A DNA stretch of 64,000 nucleotides from Lacisediminihabitans changchengi. GTDB lineage: Bacteria > Actinomycetota > Actinomycetes > Actinomycetales > Microbacteriaceae. Below are positions 24,795-35,199 of the stretch, piece by piece. A program made the position numbers and the translations under genes. Location: the NCBI RefSeq assembly GCF_016634425.1, contig NZ_JAEPES010000001.1:1-64000 (forward strand), in the 5' to 3' direction. The notes beneath the pieces were generated by a model, which ran no database searches, had not been told where the DNA came from, and was given only the letters and a program-made list of their open reading frames with translations. Positions within the stretch are counted from its first letter, which is position 1. Each line of letters starts with the position of its first letter.

Positions 24795-27341
24795 ATGCCC
24801 GGATTGAACCTCACCAGAGTCGAAGCGCAGGAGCGCGCCGAACTGCTTTCGGTCGCCAGCTACGACGTGGCCCTCGACTTCAGCAAGGGCGATGAGGTCT
24901 TCCTGAGCACTACTACGGTGCGCTTCTCGGCGACGGCCGGCGCATCCACCTTCATCGACGCCTTCACCCGCACGGTGCACTCGGTGACGCTCAACGGCCG
25001 CGAGCTCGACCCTGCCGCTGTCAGCGACAACATCCGTATCCAGTTGGACGGCCTGGAGCAGGACAACGAGCTCGTCGTCGCCGCCGACTTCGAGTACACC
25101 AACACCGGCGAAGGCCTGCACCGCTTCGTCGACCCGGTTGACCAGGAGGTCTACCTCTACTCGCAGTTCGAGGTGCCGGACTCGCGCCGAGTGTTCGCCG
25201 TGTTCGAGCAGCCCGACCTCAAGGCCACCTTCCAGTTCACGATCACCGCCCCCAGCGCGTGGGAGGTCGTGAGTAACTCCCCCACCCCCGAGCCCGAGAA
25301 GATCGATGGCTGGTTCTCCACCTGGCGCTTCGCCCCCACCCCGGTGCTCTCCAGCTACGTCACCGCGATCGTCGCGGGACCCTACGCGGTCGTGCGCGAC
25401 GAGCTGACCAGCCGCGACGGCCGCGTCATCCCGCTCGGCATCTTCGCTCGCCAGTCGCTGAGCGAGTACCTCGACGCCGACTACATCTTCGAGAAGACCC
25501 GCCAGGGCTTCGCGTATTACGAGGAGAAGTTCGACTACGCGTACCCGTTCGAGAAGTACGACCAGCTCTTCGTTCCGGAGTTCAATGCCGGCGCGATGGA
25601 GAACGCCGGCGCGGTGACCTTCACCGAGACCTACGTCTTCCGTTCCAAGGTGACCGACGCCATCAAGGAGCGCCGCGTCGTCACGATCCTGCACGAGCTG
25701 GCCCACATGTGGTTCGGCGACCTGGTGACCATGAAGTGGTGGAACGACCTCTGGCTTAACGAGTCGTTCGCCGAGTGGGCCTCCACCATCGCCACTGCTG
25801 AGGCCACCGAGTGGACCGAGGCCTGGACCACCTTCGCCGCGATGGAGAAGAGCTGGGCCTACCGCCAGGACCAGCTGCCCTCCACCCACCCGGTCGTCGC
25901 CACGATCAACGACCTCGACGACGTGCAGGTCAACTTCGACGGCATCACCTACGCCAAGGGCGGCTCGGTGCTCAAGCAGCTCGTCGCGTGGGTCGGCATC
26001 GACGCCTTCTTCGCGGGTGTCGCGGCCTACTTCACGAAGCACGAGTACGACAACACCACCCTGCAAGACCTGCTCTCCGAGCTCGAGACCACCAGCGGCC
26101 GTTCGCTCGACGAGTGGTCGAAGAAGTGGCTGGAGACCGCGGGCGTGAACACCCTGCGCCCCCTGATCGAGACGGATGCCGACGGGTCGATCACCAGCTT
26201 CGCCATCGAGCAGACCGCAGCCGCGGACTACCCCACGATCCGTCCGCATCGCCTCGCTGTCGGGTTCTACGACCTAATCGACGGCAAGCTCGAGCGCACC
26301 CACCGCGAAGAGTTGGACGTCGACGGTGAGCTGACGGATGTCGCGGCTCTCGTCGGTCTGACGAAGCCCTCGCTCGTGCTGCTCAACGACGACGACCTCG
26401 CCTATGCGAAGATCCGGCTGGACGAGGAGTCGCTCGCGGTCGCCATCGAGCACCTCGCCAACATCGAGAACCCGCTCGCCCGCTCCCTCGTCTGGGGCGC
26501 GGTCTGGGACGCCACCCGCGACGGCGAGGCGAAGGCCAGCGACTACGTTCGCCTCGTGCTCGGCAACATCGCCAGCGAGACCGAGAGCACCACCATCCGC
26601 ACCACGCTCAGCCAGCTGACCTCGGTCGCGCGTGTCTATGTCGCGCCGGAGAAGCGCGATGAGACGATCCGCACGGTCGGCGACGGCCTGTGGGCGCTCG
26701 CCCAGGGCGCCGAGGCCGGTTCGGACGCGCAGTTCCAGTTCGTGAAGTTCTTCGCGAACATCGCCTCGACCGACCACCACGCCGAGGTGCTCGCGAAGCT
26801 CCGCAGCGGCGAGGAGACCCTGCCGGGCCTCGCCATCGACACCGACCTCTCCTGGGAGCTGCTGGAGGGCCTCGTGCTCACCGGCGCTGCCACCGGTGCG
26901 GATGTCGACGCAGCCCTCGAGGCGGACAACACGGCCAACGGCCAGCAGGCCGCCGCTCGTGTGCGCGCCACGATCCCGACCGTCGAGGGCAAGCGGGCGG
27001 CCTTCGCCTCGCTCGCCGACTCTGACGACCTGCCGAATGCGGTCGTGCGCCAGACCACGATGGGCTACCTGCACGTCAACGACGCCTCCGTGCTCGAGCC
27101 GATGATCGAGCCGTATTTCGCTGCGATCAACGAGATCTGGAAGTCGCGCTCGTTCAAGATCGCCGAGTACTTCGTCGAGCTGATGTACCCGTCCCCCGCC
27201 GCCTCTCCCGCGCTGGTCAACGCCACGCAGGCCTGGCTCGCCAGCAACGAAGACGCCACCCCGGCGCTGCGTCGCCTGGTGATCGAGAATCTGGCCGGCG
27301 TGGAGCGTGCGCTGAAGGTGCAGGCGAAGGACGCGGAGTAG
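24795..27341 (+). CDS. pepN: Aminopeptidase N (M1 zinc metallopeptidase)
   Basis: 848-residue cytosolic M1 aminopeptidase. The exopeptidase motif GAMEN is at 266-270 and the zinc motif HELAH at 300-304, with the third ligand Glu323 in LNESFAEW; the GAMENAGAVTF context is typical of the actinobacterial ePepN. An ERAP1-like helical C-terminal domain completes the length. The ATG is preceded by GAAGGAG; an in-frame codon 33 nt earlier is not needed. It heads a compact operon, with mscS starting 3 nt later. Confidence 0.95.
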   Translation: MPGLNLTRVEAQERAELLSVASYDVALDFSKGDEVFLSTTTVRFSATAGASTFIDAFTRTVHSVTLNGRELDPAAVSDNIRIQLDGLEQDNELVVAADFEYTNTGEGLHRFVDPVDQEVYLYSQFEVPDSRRVFAVFEQPDLKATFQFTITAPSAWEVVSNSPTPEPEKIDGWFSTWRFAPTPVLSSYVTAIVAGPYAVVRDELTSRDGRVIPLGIFARQSLSEYLDADYIFEKTRQGFAYYEEKFDYAYPFEKYDQLFVPEFNAGAMENAGAVTFTETYVFRSKVTDAIKERRVVTILHELAHMWFGDLVTMKWWNDLWLNESFAEWASTIATAEATEWTEAWTTFAAMEKSWAYRQDQLPSTHPVVATINDLDDVQVNFDGITYAKGGSVLKQLVAWVGIDAFFAGVAAYFTKHEYDNTTLQDLLSELETTSGRSLDEWSKKWLETAGVNTLRPLIETDADGSITSFAIEQTAAADYPTIRPHRLAVGFYDLIDGKLERTHREELDVDGELTDVAALVGLTKPSLVLLNDDDLAYAKIRLDEESLAVAIEHLANIENPLARSLVWGAVWDATRDGEAKASDYVRLVLGNIASETESTTIRTTLSQLTSVARVYVAPEKRDETIRTVGDGLWALAQGAEAGSDAQFQFVKFFANIASTDHHAEVLAKLRSGEETLPGLAIDTDLSWELLEGLVLTGAATGADVDAALEADNTANGQQAAARVRATIPTVEGKRAAFASLADSDDLPNAVVRQTTMGYLHVNDASVLEPMIEPYFAAINEIWKSRSFKIAEYFVELMYPSPAASPALVNATQAWLASNEDATPALRRLVIENLAGVERALKVQAKDAE

Positions 27342-27344
27342 CCT

Positions 27345-28421
27345 GTGCGGTTTGTTAGCACTGTGCGGTTTGACGCCACTCCCACCCCCGCCCCTGCACC
27401 CCTGGCGGCCGTCAACTACCTGACCTCCACCGAGTTCTGGACCACCTGGGGCATCCCCATCCGGATCGCCATCATCATCGTGGTGGCGATCCTGGTGCGG
27501 ATCGTGTTGCACTTCGTGATCGACCGCGTGGTCGAGCGGATCGTGTCAGGGGTCAAGCGTCGCCAGAGCGTCGACGACACGCAGGCTCTGCTCTCGTCTC
27601 CGCTCGCCGCGGTTCGCACTGTGCAGCGCACCCGCACACTCGGCACGGTGCTGAACAACATCGTGTCGACGGTCGTCGTCATCGTCACCTTGCTTCTCAT
27701 CGTGAGCTCATTCGGCTCTGACGTCACCGGATCATTCGCCCTCATCACGGCGGCCCTCGGTGCCGGACTCGGTTTCGGCGCGCAGAACATCGTGAAGGAC
27801 GTGCTGAACGGGCTGTCCATGGTGGCGGAGGACCAGCTGGGGGTCGGCGACGTCGTGGACCTCGGGCCGGCCACCGGTGTCGTCGAGGCGGTCGGCATCC
27901 GTACCACGCAGATTCGCGACGTGAACGGCACCGTGTGGTTCGTGCGCAACGGTGAGATTCTGCGCGTCGGCAACATGTCTCTCGGCTGGTCGCGGGCGAT
28001 CATCGACCTCGCGGTGCCGTATGACGCCGACGTCGATGCCGTTCAGCAACGGATGCTCGCGACAGCGATCGAGCTGGCCGATGATCCGAAGTGGCGGGCG
28101 CTCATGATCGAACGCCCGGAGATCTGGGGCATCGAGTCGATCTCGGCGGAGGCCGTGGTCATCCGCCTGGTGCTGAAGACCCGGGCAGGATCGAAGGACG
28201 ACGTCGCGCGCGAATTGCGGGCACGCCTCAAGACGTCGCTCGACGAGATGGGAATCAAGCTGCCGGCGCTCAACAGCATCGTGCTGAGCGGATTCGAGGG
28301 TGCCGAGAGCATCAAGGGCGCACGGCAGCCGCGCACCGCGCCGAACCCGATCGCCTCGACCGCATCGCCGCGCGCCCCGCGGGCGCCCCGCACGCCGAAG
28401 CCGCCGAAAGATGGCGCCTGA
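27345..28421 (+). CDS. MscS-family mechanosensitive ion channel
   Basis: 358 residues. Two or three helices (about 35-60, 98-120 and the pore helix) precede the MscS signature GAGLGFGAQNIVKDVLNGLSM and the beta domain (VGDVVDLGPATGVVEAVGIRTT). The C-terminal about 40 residues are a disordered Pro/Ala tail (RAPRTPKPPKDGA). These channels release osmolytes on hypo-osmotic shock. The start region is an 18-bp duplication (GTGCGGTTT...GTGCGGTTT), giving two equivalent GTG starts six codons apart. It overlaps glbO by TGATG. Confidence 0.88.
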   Translation: MRFVSTVRFDATPTPAPAPLAAVNYLTSTEFWTTWGIPIRIAIIIVVAILVRIVLHFVIDRVVERIVSGVKRRQSVDDTQALLSSPLAAVRTVQRTRTLGTVLNNIVSTVVVIVTLLLIVSSFGSDVTGSFALITAALGAGLGFGAQNIVKDVLNGLSMVAEDQLGVGDVVDLGPATGVVEAVGIRTTQIRDVNGTVWFVRNGEILRVGNMSLGWSRAIIDLAVPYDADVDAVQQRMLATAIELADDPKWRALMIERPEIWGIESISAEAVVIRLVLKTRAGSKDDVARELRARLKTSLDEMGIKLPALNSIVLSGFEGAESIKGARQPRTAPNPIASTASPRAPRAPRTPKPPKDGA

Positions 28422-28849
28422 TGGCAGACAACCCGGTGACGCTCCGCATGGGCTCGGGCGGCGAGCCTGTCGACGGTAACTTCTGGCAGCGCGTTGGCGG
28501 CCGCCCGACCTTCGAGAAGCTGGTGCGGTCGTTCTACGTCGGCGTCGCCGCGGACGAGGTGCTGCGCCCGATGTATCCGGAAGAGGATCTGGAGGGCGCC
28601 ATCCAGCGCCTCACCGGCTTCCTGGAGCAGTACTGGGGCGGCCCGGGCACGTATTCCGAGCAGCGCGGGCACCCGCGGCTGCGCATGCGGCACAACCCGT
28701 TCAAGGTCAATCCGGATGCCCGAGACCGCTGGCTGCGTCACATGCGTGCCGCGGTGGATAGCCTCGAGCTGTCCGCACTGGACGACGCGATGCTGTGGGC
28801 CTATCTCGACCGGGCGGCGCACGCCATGGTCAACACTTTCGAGGAGTAG
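28421..28849 (+). CDS. glbO: Truncated hemoglobin, group II (GlbO-like)
   Basis: 142-residue 2-on-2 globin. The group II signature QYWGGPGTYSEQRGHPRLRMRH is present; His91 at its end is the proximal haem ligand, and Phe/Tyr residues of the distal pocket are in FEKLVRSFYVGV. It binds oxygen or handles NO and reactive oxygen in the cytosol. The ATG overlaps the mscS stop. The pepN-mscS-glbO order is a compact operon. Confidence 0.93.
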   Translation: MADNPVTLRMGSGGEPVDGNFWQRVGGRPTFEKLVRSFYVGVAADEVLRPMYPEEDLEGAIQRLTGFLEQYWGGPGTYSEQRGHPRLRMRHNPFKVNPDARDRWLRHMRAAVDSLELSALDDAMLWAYLDRAAHAMVNTFEE

Positions 28850-28851
28850 TC

Positions 28852-29499
28852 GTGGTCTCCCTTCACGTGCAGGCGATCGTGTTCGACATGGACGGCACGC
28901 TGGTCGACTCGACTGGCGTGGTCGAGCAGGTCTGGGGTGAGTTCGCCGCGCGCTACGGGGTCGACGTCGAGCAGCTGTTCGCTTTCTCTCACGGTCGCCA
29001 GGCGATCGACACGGTGCGTCGCTTCCTCCCCGACCTCGACGACTCCGCACACTGGGGGATCTCCGACGGCCTGCAAGCGGATGAGCTGCTGCGGCTGGAC
29101 GGGATCGTCGAGATCGGTGGCGCCGAGGTCTTCTTCCGCGGGATCCCGGCATCTCGGGTCGCGCTGGTCACGTCCGCCCCGCGCGAGCTTGCGTCGCGAC
29201 GGATGGCGGCCGCGGGAATGGAGTTTCCGCGGGTGACGATCACCAGTGAGGATGTCGCGTTGGGCAAGCCGCACCCGGAGGGATACCTGTCTGCGGCGTC
29301 GCGGCTCGGCGTCGACCCGAGCGATGTCGTGGTCTTCGAGGATGCGCCGGCCGGTATCGCCGCGGCCCGGGCCTCCGGTGCCACGGTGGTCGTGGTCGGG
29401 CCCGGCACGGGCGGCGACTTTCGCGTCGACGACTACCGTGCGCTGACGGTCACAGCCGACGATTCGGGCCTCACGATCTCGGGCCTCACGCCCGCCTGA
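28852..29499 (+). CDS. HAD-superfamily sugar phosphatase
   Basis: 215-residue subfamily IA HAD phosphatase. Motif I is FDMDGTLVDS (Asp12/Asp14), motif II is LVTSAPRELA, the lysine lies in ALGKPHPEGYL, and motif III is VVFEDAPAGIAAA. The small helical cap lies between motifs I and II. It resembles YfbT/GPP-type phosphatases for small sugar or polyol phosphates. The GTG start is chosen because GAGGAG lies 5 nt before it; the longer frame overlaps glbO. The 3' end shows an 18-bp duplication (SGLTISGLTPA). Confidence 0.8.
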   Translation: MVSLHVQAIVFDMDGTLVDSTGVVEQVWGEFAARYGVDVEQLFAFSHGRQAIDTVRRFLPDLDDSAHWGISDGLQADELLRLDGIVEIGGAEVFFRGIPASRVALVTSAPRELASRRMAAAGMEFPRVTITSEDVALGKPHPEGYLSAASRLGVDPSDVVVFEDAPAGIAAARASGATVVVVGPGTGGDFRVDDYRALTVTADDSGLTISGLTPA

Positions 29500-29506
29500 G
29501 CTCAGC

Positions 29507-29598
29507 GCTTCGCCGTCTCGGTACGCAGGGCTGCGCCGTTTCGGTCGGCAGGGCTTCGCCGCGAGGGTTGTCAGAGCTTCGCCGACCACTCGTCGCAG
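29507..29598. repeat. Four 23-bp tandem units, diverged
   Basis: Units begin GCTTCGCCG (GCTGCGCCG in the second) at 29507, 29530, 29553 and 29576, directly after the HAD gene stop. The first two match best over their full length. Confidence 0.7.
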
Positions 29599-29602
29599 AC
29601 GC

Positions 29603-29791
29603 GTGAACTGGACTCGCCTGTCGCGACCGGGGAGCACCGCGGAAAACGGATCATGTCGCCGACCCGCGACGCCCGACACGAACACGAAGCACGAAGCACG
29701 ACGCCTCATCATCTTCAGTCTGGGAATCGTGCTCGGGGTCGCCTCCGCCGTGTTCTTCGTACGGACGTTGAGGCGACGCAGCAGCGGCTAG
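29603..29791 (+). CDS. Doubtful small single-span membrane peptide
   Basis: 62-residue frame. The N-terminal half is Arg/Thr/Pro-rich and unconvincing. The C-terminal half, ARRLIIFSLGIVLGVASAVFFVRTLRRR, is a well-formed membrane helix with positive ends. The GTG has no clear ribosome site. It may be a real small protein with a different start, a gene remnant, or chance. Confidence 0.2.
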   Translation: MNWTRLSRPGSTAENGSCRRPATPDTNTKHEARRLIIFSLGIVLGVASAVFFVRTLRRRSSG

Positions 29792-29800
29792 AAGACCCCG

Positions 29801-29843
29801 CCAGAAAAAGACCGGGCCAGAAAAAGACCGGGCCAGAAACCAG
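29801..29843. repeat. 16-bp tandem repeat downstream of hutI
   Basis: CCAGAAAAAGACCGGG is repeated exactly at 29801 and 29817, with a partial third copy reaching the hutI stop. GCTAGAAGACCC, including the hutI stop, recurs beyond the far end of the array. Confidence 0.85.
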
Positions 29844-29844
29844 G

Positions 29845-30990
29845 CTAGAAGACCCGCGACACCAGCGGCACCCCGGGCCGGTACGCCAGGTGAACGTAGC
29901 TCGGCGCGTCGAGCAGCACCAGATCGGCCCGCGCACCCTCGCGGATCACGCCAACATCGTCACGCCACAGCGCCTCCGCCCCACCGGCCGTCGCCGCCCA
30001 CAGCGCCTCCGCCGGACTCATCTTCATGTCGCGCACGGCCACGGCGATGCAGAACGGCATCGACGAGGTGAAACTCGAGCCCGGGTTGCAGTCGCAGGCC
30101 AGCGCAACGGTGACGCCCGCGTCGATGAGGCGCCGGGCATCCGGGTACGGCTGGCGGGTCGAAAACTCCACGCCAGGCAGCAACGTCGCCACCGTCGAAC
30201 CGCCGGCCAGAGCGTCGATGTCCTCATCGGACAGGAACGTGCAGTGGTCGACGCTCGCCGCGCCCAGCTCGACCGCGAGCTGTACGCCACCGGAAAAACC
30301 CAACTGCCCGGCGTGCATGCGCGCCCCCAGACCTGCCGCCTGCCCCGCCTGCAGAACGGCGCGAGCCTGATCAACATCAAAAGCACCGGTGTCGCAGAAC
30401 ACGTCCACCCACCGAGCATGCGGCGCACACTCGGCGAGCATCTCCCCCGTGACCAGGTCGACATAGCCGGCCGGGTCGTCCGCGAACTCGCTCGGCACGA
30501 CATGCGCGCCGAGATACGTCGTCTCCGTCGTCAGCTTCTGTGCCAGACGAAGCGCGCGGGACTCGTCGAGCACATCCAGACCGTAACCGCTCTTGATCTC
30601 CACCGTCGTGGTGCCCTGCGACCGCATCTCGGCGACCAAGCGCTGCGAATTGCCGAGAAGTGCGTCATCCGAGGCCGCGCGGGTCGCAGCCACCGTGCGA
30701 CGGATGCCGCCGGCGGTATACGTCTGCCCGGTCATCCGCGCCTCGAACTCATCGGCCCGATCGCCGGCGAACATCAGATGGCTGTGACTGTCGACAAAAC
30801 CCGGAATGACGCATCGACCCGCGGCGTCGACGCGCTCGTCGGCGGCCGGCGCCCGCGATGCCGAACCGACCCAGCGGATCACGCCGTCTTCGATGACGAC
30901 CGCGGCATCCGTCACCTCGGCCGTCAGTGACCCGACCGCCGGATCGTTGGTGACCAACAGACCAATGTCGTCGATGAGGGTGGTGGTCAC
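29845..30990 (-). CDS. hutI: Imidazolonepropionase
   Basis: 381 residues. Converts 4-imidazolone-5-propionate to N-formimino-L-glutamate, step three of histidine degradation. Metal ligands His69/His71 lie in [14 protein letters not shown], the substrate arginine/tyrosine region is EIKSGYGLD, and HAGQLG and ACDCNPGSS complete the site. The GTG start is 12 nt after hutF. It is the last gene of the hut operon. Confidence 0.95.
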   Translation of the reverse strand: MTTTLIDDIGLLVTNDPAVGSLTAEVTDAAVVIEDGVIRWVGSASRAPAADERVDAAGRCVIPGFVDSHSHLMFAGDRADEFEARMTGQTYTAGGIRRTVAATRAASDDALLGNSQRLVAEMRSQGTTTVEIKSGYGLDVLDESRALRLAQKLTTETTYLGAHVVPSEFADDPAGYVDLVTGEMLAECAPHARWVDVFCDTGAFDVDQARAVLQAGQAAGLGARMHAGQLGFSGGVQLAVELGAASVDHCTFLSDEDIDALAGGSTVATLLPGVEFSTRQPYPDARRLIDAGVTVALACDCNPGSSFTSSMPFCIAVAVRDMKMSPAEALWAATAGGAEALWRDDVGVIREGARADLVLLDAPSYVHLAYRPGVPLVSRVF

Positions 30991-31002
30991 GAGGGGAGCC
31001 CT

Positions 31003-32313
31003 TCAGTCCTGGGTGAAGTCGGTCGTCAGAGCGGCGATGGACGAGGCGAGCATGGCGCCGATATCGCCGAACGGATGCCGCCCGCCGTCGACCACCACGG
31101 TGCCGTTTACGACAACGGTCGTCACATCCGCTGCCGTCGCCGCAAGCCAGAGCTGGTCTGCGGCAGCGCCAGCCGTGCGCACGCTCGTGGTCGACACGGC
31201 AGTGAGATCGCAGAGAGAGCCGACCGCGATCGACCCGCCATCCCAGCCGAGCGACCGGTAGCCGTCCGCGGTCGCGGCGGTGAGCAGCTGCGACGGCGAG
31301 AAACGGCCGCGCTCGCCCGAGACGAGCCGCTCATCCATCTCCAGGCCGCGAACCTCTTCGAACGGGTCGATCACCGCGTTCTGATCGCTGCCGAGGCTGA
31401 GCGAGGCGCCCGCCGCCAGCAGCGCGGAGCCGGGACCGACACCGTCGGCGAGGTCGCGCTCCGTGGTCGGGCAGATGCAGACCGTGCTGGCCGACGAACC
31501 GAGCAGCCGGATGTCGTCGTCGCTCAGGTGCGTGCCGTGCACAGCCGTGAAGTCGGCGCCGAGCAACGGCTCGAGCACCTGTACGGGAGTGCGCCCCCAC
31601 GCCGCGAGCGTCTGGAGATTCTCGGCCGGTTGCTCCGAGACGTGGGCGTGCACCGGCGATCCGACGGTGAGGGTGGCGAAGTCGGCGAGCAGCGAGGGGT
31701 CGACGGCCCGCACCGAGTGGACGGCCGCGCCGAGACGGGCGGTATCCCCGACAGACAGCGAGGCGTGCCGGGTGGCCCAGCCGGCGAGCGACCCGTCGCT
31801 GAACCGCTGCTGCTCCGGGGCGAGGGGCAGCGCGCTACCGCCCTCGGACAGCCCACCCTGCAGGTAGAGGGTGTCGAGCAGCGTCATCCGAATGCCTGCG
31901 GTGTCGGCAGCGGCGAGCACCGCTTCGTCCATCGCGGTGCCATACACAGAGGCATCGTGCAGGTAGTGGAACTCCCCCACCACGGTGTACCCGGCGAGAA
32001 GCATTTCGGCGAACGCCGCCGAAGCGAGCTCGTAGTAGCTGTCGGGAGTCAGGCGGGAGGCCAGCGCGTACATCTGCTCGCGCCAGGTCCAGAAGGTGCC
32101 GCCGCCGTCGTGCGTGCGGCCGCGCAGAGCGCGATGGAAGGCGTGCGAGTGACCGTTCGCGAGGCCCGGCACCGTCAGCCCAGGCAGTACCCGATCCGAC
32201 TCGCGCGGTGGCTCGGTCGAGACCGAAGTGACGATCCCGGCATCGGCCGTGATGCGTACCGACGGCGTCACTACGCCGTCGACCACGGCGGCCTCCGCCC
32301 AAAACGAGGTCAT
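31003..32313 (-). CDS. hutF: Formimidoylglutamate deiminase
   Basis: 436 residues. Deaminates N-formimino-L-glutamate to N-formyl-L-glutamate and ammonia. Amidohydrolase metal residues: His55/His57 in NGHSHAFHRAL, HAHVSEQPAEN, the TAVHGTHLSDDD histidine and LGSDQNAVID aspartate. The GHSHAFHRALRGRTH signature is specific to HutF. Its presence means the pathway runs through N-formylglutamate, so a deformylase is needed. Confidence 0.93.
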   Translation of the reverse strand: MTSFWAEAAVVDGVVTPSVRITADAGIVTSVSTEPPRESDRVLPGLTVPGLANGHSHAFHRALRGRTHDGGGTFWTWREQMYALASRLTPDSYYELASAAFAEMLLAGYTVVGEFHYLHDASVYGTAMDEAVLAAADTAGIRMTLLDTLYLQGGLSEGGSALPLAPEQQRFSDGSLAGWATRHASLSVGDTARLGAAVHSVRAVDPSLLADFATLTVGSPVHAHVSEQPAENLQTLAAWGRTPVQVLEPLLGADFTAVHGTHLSDDDIRLLGSSASTVCICPTTERDLADGVGPGSALLAAGASLSLGSDQNAVIDPFEEVRGLEMDERLVSGERGRFSPSQLLTAATADGYRSLGWDGGSIAVGSLCDLTAVSTTSVRTAGAAADQLWLAATAADVTTVVVNGTVVVDGGRHPFGDIGAMLASSIAALTTDFTQD

Positions 32314-32329
32314 ACGAAACTACGCGAGG

Positions 32330-33541
32330 TCACGCGAGCACGCGGGCGCGCGAACGGAGACGAATGACCTCCGCCAAGGCCTCGACCCCGAGCACGCTCG
32401 CATCCTCATCCGCATACTCTTCGGGGGCATGCGAGACCCCGCTCGGGTTGCGCACCAGGATCATCGCGGTCGGGATGCCGGCCAGCGCAAGAACCCCGGC
32501 GTCGTGCCCGGCCCCCGAGGGCAGCAGCGGCAGGTCGGGTCCCACGGCGTCGTTCAGCGCGGCGGTCAGATCCTCGTCGAAGCGGGTCTCCGGGGTCCAG
32601 GACTCTTCGGTGGCCACAAAACCGGTCGTGCGAGCAACGTCGGCGAGCACCCGGCGCACCGTGTTCTCCTCGCCGGCGCGGGCGTCGATCCACGCCGTCG
32701 CCGCACCCGGAATCGCGTTCACCGCTCCAGGATGCACCTGCACCCGCCCGACCGTGGCCAGGGCACGCTCGCGCCCGGCCGCCTCGCGCACCGCGATGAT
32801 TACCCGGGCGAGCCCGATCATCGGATCTTCCCGGTCGGCCAGGCGCGTGGTGCCCGCGTGGTTCTGCTGGCCACGGATATCGACCCGCCACCGCCCGTGC
32901 GGCCAGATCGAGGTGGCGAGTCCTAGCGGCGCGGCGCCCAGTCCGTCGTCGCCCGTGCTCGACGGCAGGTGCCCCTGCTCGACGTGCAGCTCGACGAACT
33001 CGCCGATGCGGCGCATGCGGGCGTCGTCCGCGCCGAGGTGCACGGCGTCGCGACCGGTCGCGGCGAACGCCTCGGCCAGCGTGATGCCGTCCACGTCGCG
33101 CAGGGCCCGCGCCCGGTCGGGGTCGAGCGCGCCGGTCATCAGCCGGGAACCCGCACAGGCGACACCGAAGCGGGCGCCCTCCTCGTCGGCGAAGGCGACG
33201 ACGGCCACAGGTCTGCCGGGCAGCACCGCCGCATCCTGCAGCCGGGCGATCGCGGCGAATGCCGACGCGATGCCGAGTGGTCCGTCGTACGCGCCACCGC
33301 TCGGCACGCTGTCGAGGTGCGAGCCGACGACGAGCGCGGTGCCGGGAAGCTCCGCGTGCCACCAGGCCCAGAGGTTGCCGTTGCGGTCGGTCTCGACCTC
33401 GAGGCCGCGGGCGTGCGCGGTCTGGGTGAACCAGGCGCGGAGCTCTACGTCGGCGGCCGTCCAGGCCAGGCGGTCGTAGCCGCCGGTGCTGGGGTTGCGC
33501 CCGACCTGCGCGAGTTCGTCGATCAGAGCGAGGACGTTCAC
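32330..33541 (-). CDS. M20-family amidohydrolase, candidate N-formylglutamate deformylase
   Basis: 403-residue dinuclear-zinc hydrolase of the allantoate amidohydrolase / N-carbamoyl-amino-acid hydrolase group. Ligands: His75 ([11 protein letters not shown]), Asp86 (AYDGPLG), Glu120/Glu121 (ADEEGARFG) and the later ELHVEQG. Automatic names would call it allantoate amidohydrolase, but it lies between hutU and hutF with a 4-bp GTGA overlap to hutU, and no classical HutG is in the cluster. The likely job is to split N-formyl-L-glutamate into formate and glutamate. That is an inference from position. Confidence 0.8.
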   Translation of the reverse strand: MNVLALIDELAQVGRNPSTGGYDRLAWTAADVELRAWFTQTAHARGLEVETDRNGNLWAWWHAELPGTALVVGSHLDSVPSGGAYDGPLGIASAFAAIARLQDAAVLPGRPVAVVAFADEEGARFGVACAGSRLMTGALDPDRARALRDVDGITLAEAFAATGRDAVHLGADDARMRRIGEFVELHVEQGHLPSSTGDDGLGAAPLGLATSIWPHGRWRVDIRGQQNHAGTTRLADREDPMIGLARVIIAVREAAGRERALATVGRVQVHPGAVNAIPGAATAWIDARAGEENTVRRVLADVARTTGFVATEESWTPETRFDEDLTAALNDAVGPDLPLLPSGAGHDAGVLALAGIPTAMILVRNPSGVSHAPEEYADEDASVLGVEALAEVIRLRSRARVLA

Positions 33542-35199
33542 TCGTCCCCCTCGGTCATCGGAACCCTGACTCCGAGCCGCTCGGCGACCTCGATCGCCTC
33601 GTCGTAGCCAGCGTCGACGTGACGGATCACGCCCATGCCGGGGTCGTTGCTCAGCACCCGGGCGAGCTTCTCCGCGGCGAGCGGCGTGCCGTCGGCGACG
33701 GTCACCTGCCCGGCGTGGATCGACCGGCCGATGCCCACGCCGCCTCCATGATGGATCGAGACCCAGGTGGCGCCGGAGGCAGTGTTGACCATGGCGTTGA
33801 GCAGTGGCCAGTCGGCGATGGCATCCGACCCGTCCTTCATCGCCTCGGTCTCGCGATAGGGCGAGGCCACGGAGCCGGAGTCGAGGTGATCGCGGCCGAT
33901 CACGACCGGCGCCGAGAGCTCGCCCGAGGCGACCATCTCGTTGAACTTCAGCCCGGCGCGGTCACGTTCGCCGTAGCCGAGCCAGCAGATGCGCGCGGGC
34001 AGACCCTGGAAGTGCACGCGCTCCTGCGCCATGCGGATCCACTTCGCCAACGACTCGTTCTCGGGGAACATCTCGAGGATGGCACGGTCGGTCGTGTAGA
34101 TGTCCTCCGGGTCGCCGCTGAGCGCGGCCCAGCGGAACGGACCCTTGCCTTCGGAGAACAGCGGACGGATGTACGCGGGCACGAAGCCCGGGAAGGCGAA
34201 CGCATCCGCAAAGCCGGCCGACTTCGCCTCGGTGCGGATGTTGTTGCCGTAGTCGAAGACCTCGGCGCCGGCTAGCTGGAAGCCGACCATCGCCTCCACC
34301 TGCGCCGCCATCGAGTCGCGCGAGCGAAGGATGAAGCCGGCCGGGTCGGCGGTGCGGGCCGAGTGCCAGTCGTCGAAGCTGATCCCGAGCGGGAGGTAGG
34401 CCAGCGGATCGTGCGCGCTGGTCTGGTCGGTGACGATGTCGATCTCGGCGCCGGCCGCGAGCATGCGGGGGAAGACATCTGCGGCGTTGCCGAGCAGGCC
34501 GATGCTGAGCGGCTTCCTGGCCTCGCGGGCCGCGTAGGCCAGCTCCAGCGCGTGCTCGATGGAGCGGGCCTCCACGTCGAGGTAGCGGTGCTCGATGCGA
34601 CGGGCGATGCGGGAGGGGTCGACATCCACCACGATCGCGACGCCGTCGTTCATGGTCACGGCGAGCGGCTGCGCGCCACCCATGCCGCCGAGGCCGCCGG
34701 TGAGGGTGATGGTGCCGGCGAGGGTTCCGCCGAACCTTTTAGCGGCGACGGCGGAGAACGTCTCGTATGTACCCTGCAGGATGCCCTGGGTGCCGATGTA
34801 GATCCAGGAACCGGCCGTCATCTGGCCGTACATGGTCAGCCCGAGCTGCTCGAGGCGACGGAACTCGTCCCAGTTGGCCCAGTCGCCCACGAGGTTCGAG
34901 TTCGCGAGCAGCACGCGCGGCGCCCACTCGTGGGTGCGCATCACCCCCACGGGCTTGCCGGACTGTACCAGCATCGTCTCGTCGTTCTTCAGCGTGGTGA
35001 GCGTGCGCACCAGGGCGTCGTAGCTGTTCCAGTCACGGGCGGCCTTGCCGGTTCCGCCGTAGACGACGAGCTTGTCGGGATGCTCGGCGACCTCGGGATC
35101 GAGGTTGTTCTGCAGCATCCGCAGCGCCGCCTCCTGCGGCCAGCCCTGGGTGTGCAGCTCGCTGCCGCGGAACGCGCTGACGGGACGGGGACCACTCAT
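33538..35199 (-). CDS. hutU: Urocanate hydratase
   Basis: 553 residues. NAD+-dependent hydration of urocanate to imidazolonepropionate, step two of histidine breakdown. Signature stretches: [48 protein letters not shown] (NAD loop), [13 protein letters not shown] and the catalytic-region cysteine in [12 protein letters not shown]. The start overlaps the hutH stop by ATGA and the end overlaps the M20 gene, so this is a tightly coupled operon. Confidence 0.97.
   Translation of the reverse strand: MSGPRPVSAFRGSELHTQGWPQEAALRMLQNNLDPEVAEHPDKLVVYGGTGKAARDWNSYDALVRTLTTLKNDETMLVQSGKPVGVMRTHEWAPRVLLANSNLVGDWANWDEFRRLEQLGLTMYGQMTAGSWIYIGTQGILQGTYETFSAVAAKRFGGTLAGTITLTGGLGGMGGAQPLAVTMNDGVAIVVDVDPSRIARRIEHRYLDVEARSIEHALELAYAAREARKPLSIGLLGNAADVFPRMLAAGAEIDIVTDQTSAHDPLAYLPLGISFDDWHSARTADPAGFILRSRDSMAAQVEAMVGFQLAGAEVFDYGNNIRTEAKSAGFADAFAFPGFVPAYIRPLFSEGKGPFRWAALSGDPEDIYTTDRAILEMFPENESLAKWIRMAQERVHFQGLPARICWLGYGERDRAGLKFNEMVASGELSAPVVIGRDHLDSGSVASPYRETEAMKDGSDAIADWPLLNAMVNTASGATWVSIHHGGGVGIGRSIHAGQVTVADGTPLAAEKLARVLSNDPGMGVIRHVDAGYDEAIEVAERLGVRVPMTEGDE

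Larger units (their letters stand above)
29500..29844. other. 345-nt spacer between HAD gene and hutI, repeat-filled
   Basis: Convergent gene ends. It holds a four-copy 23-bp repeat, a doubtful small membrane frame and a 16-bp repeat; no terminator hairpin with a T-run was found. Confidence 0.6.

Noticed and set aside
24768..27512. Two long minus-strand frames (493 and 412 codons)
   Set aside because: Shadows of pepN; GC-rich third positions open the complementary frame.
29653..30930. 425-codon plus-strand frame over hutI
   Set aside because: Antisense to a clear hutI; Arg/His/Pro-rich without motifs.
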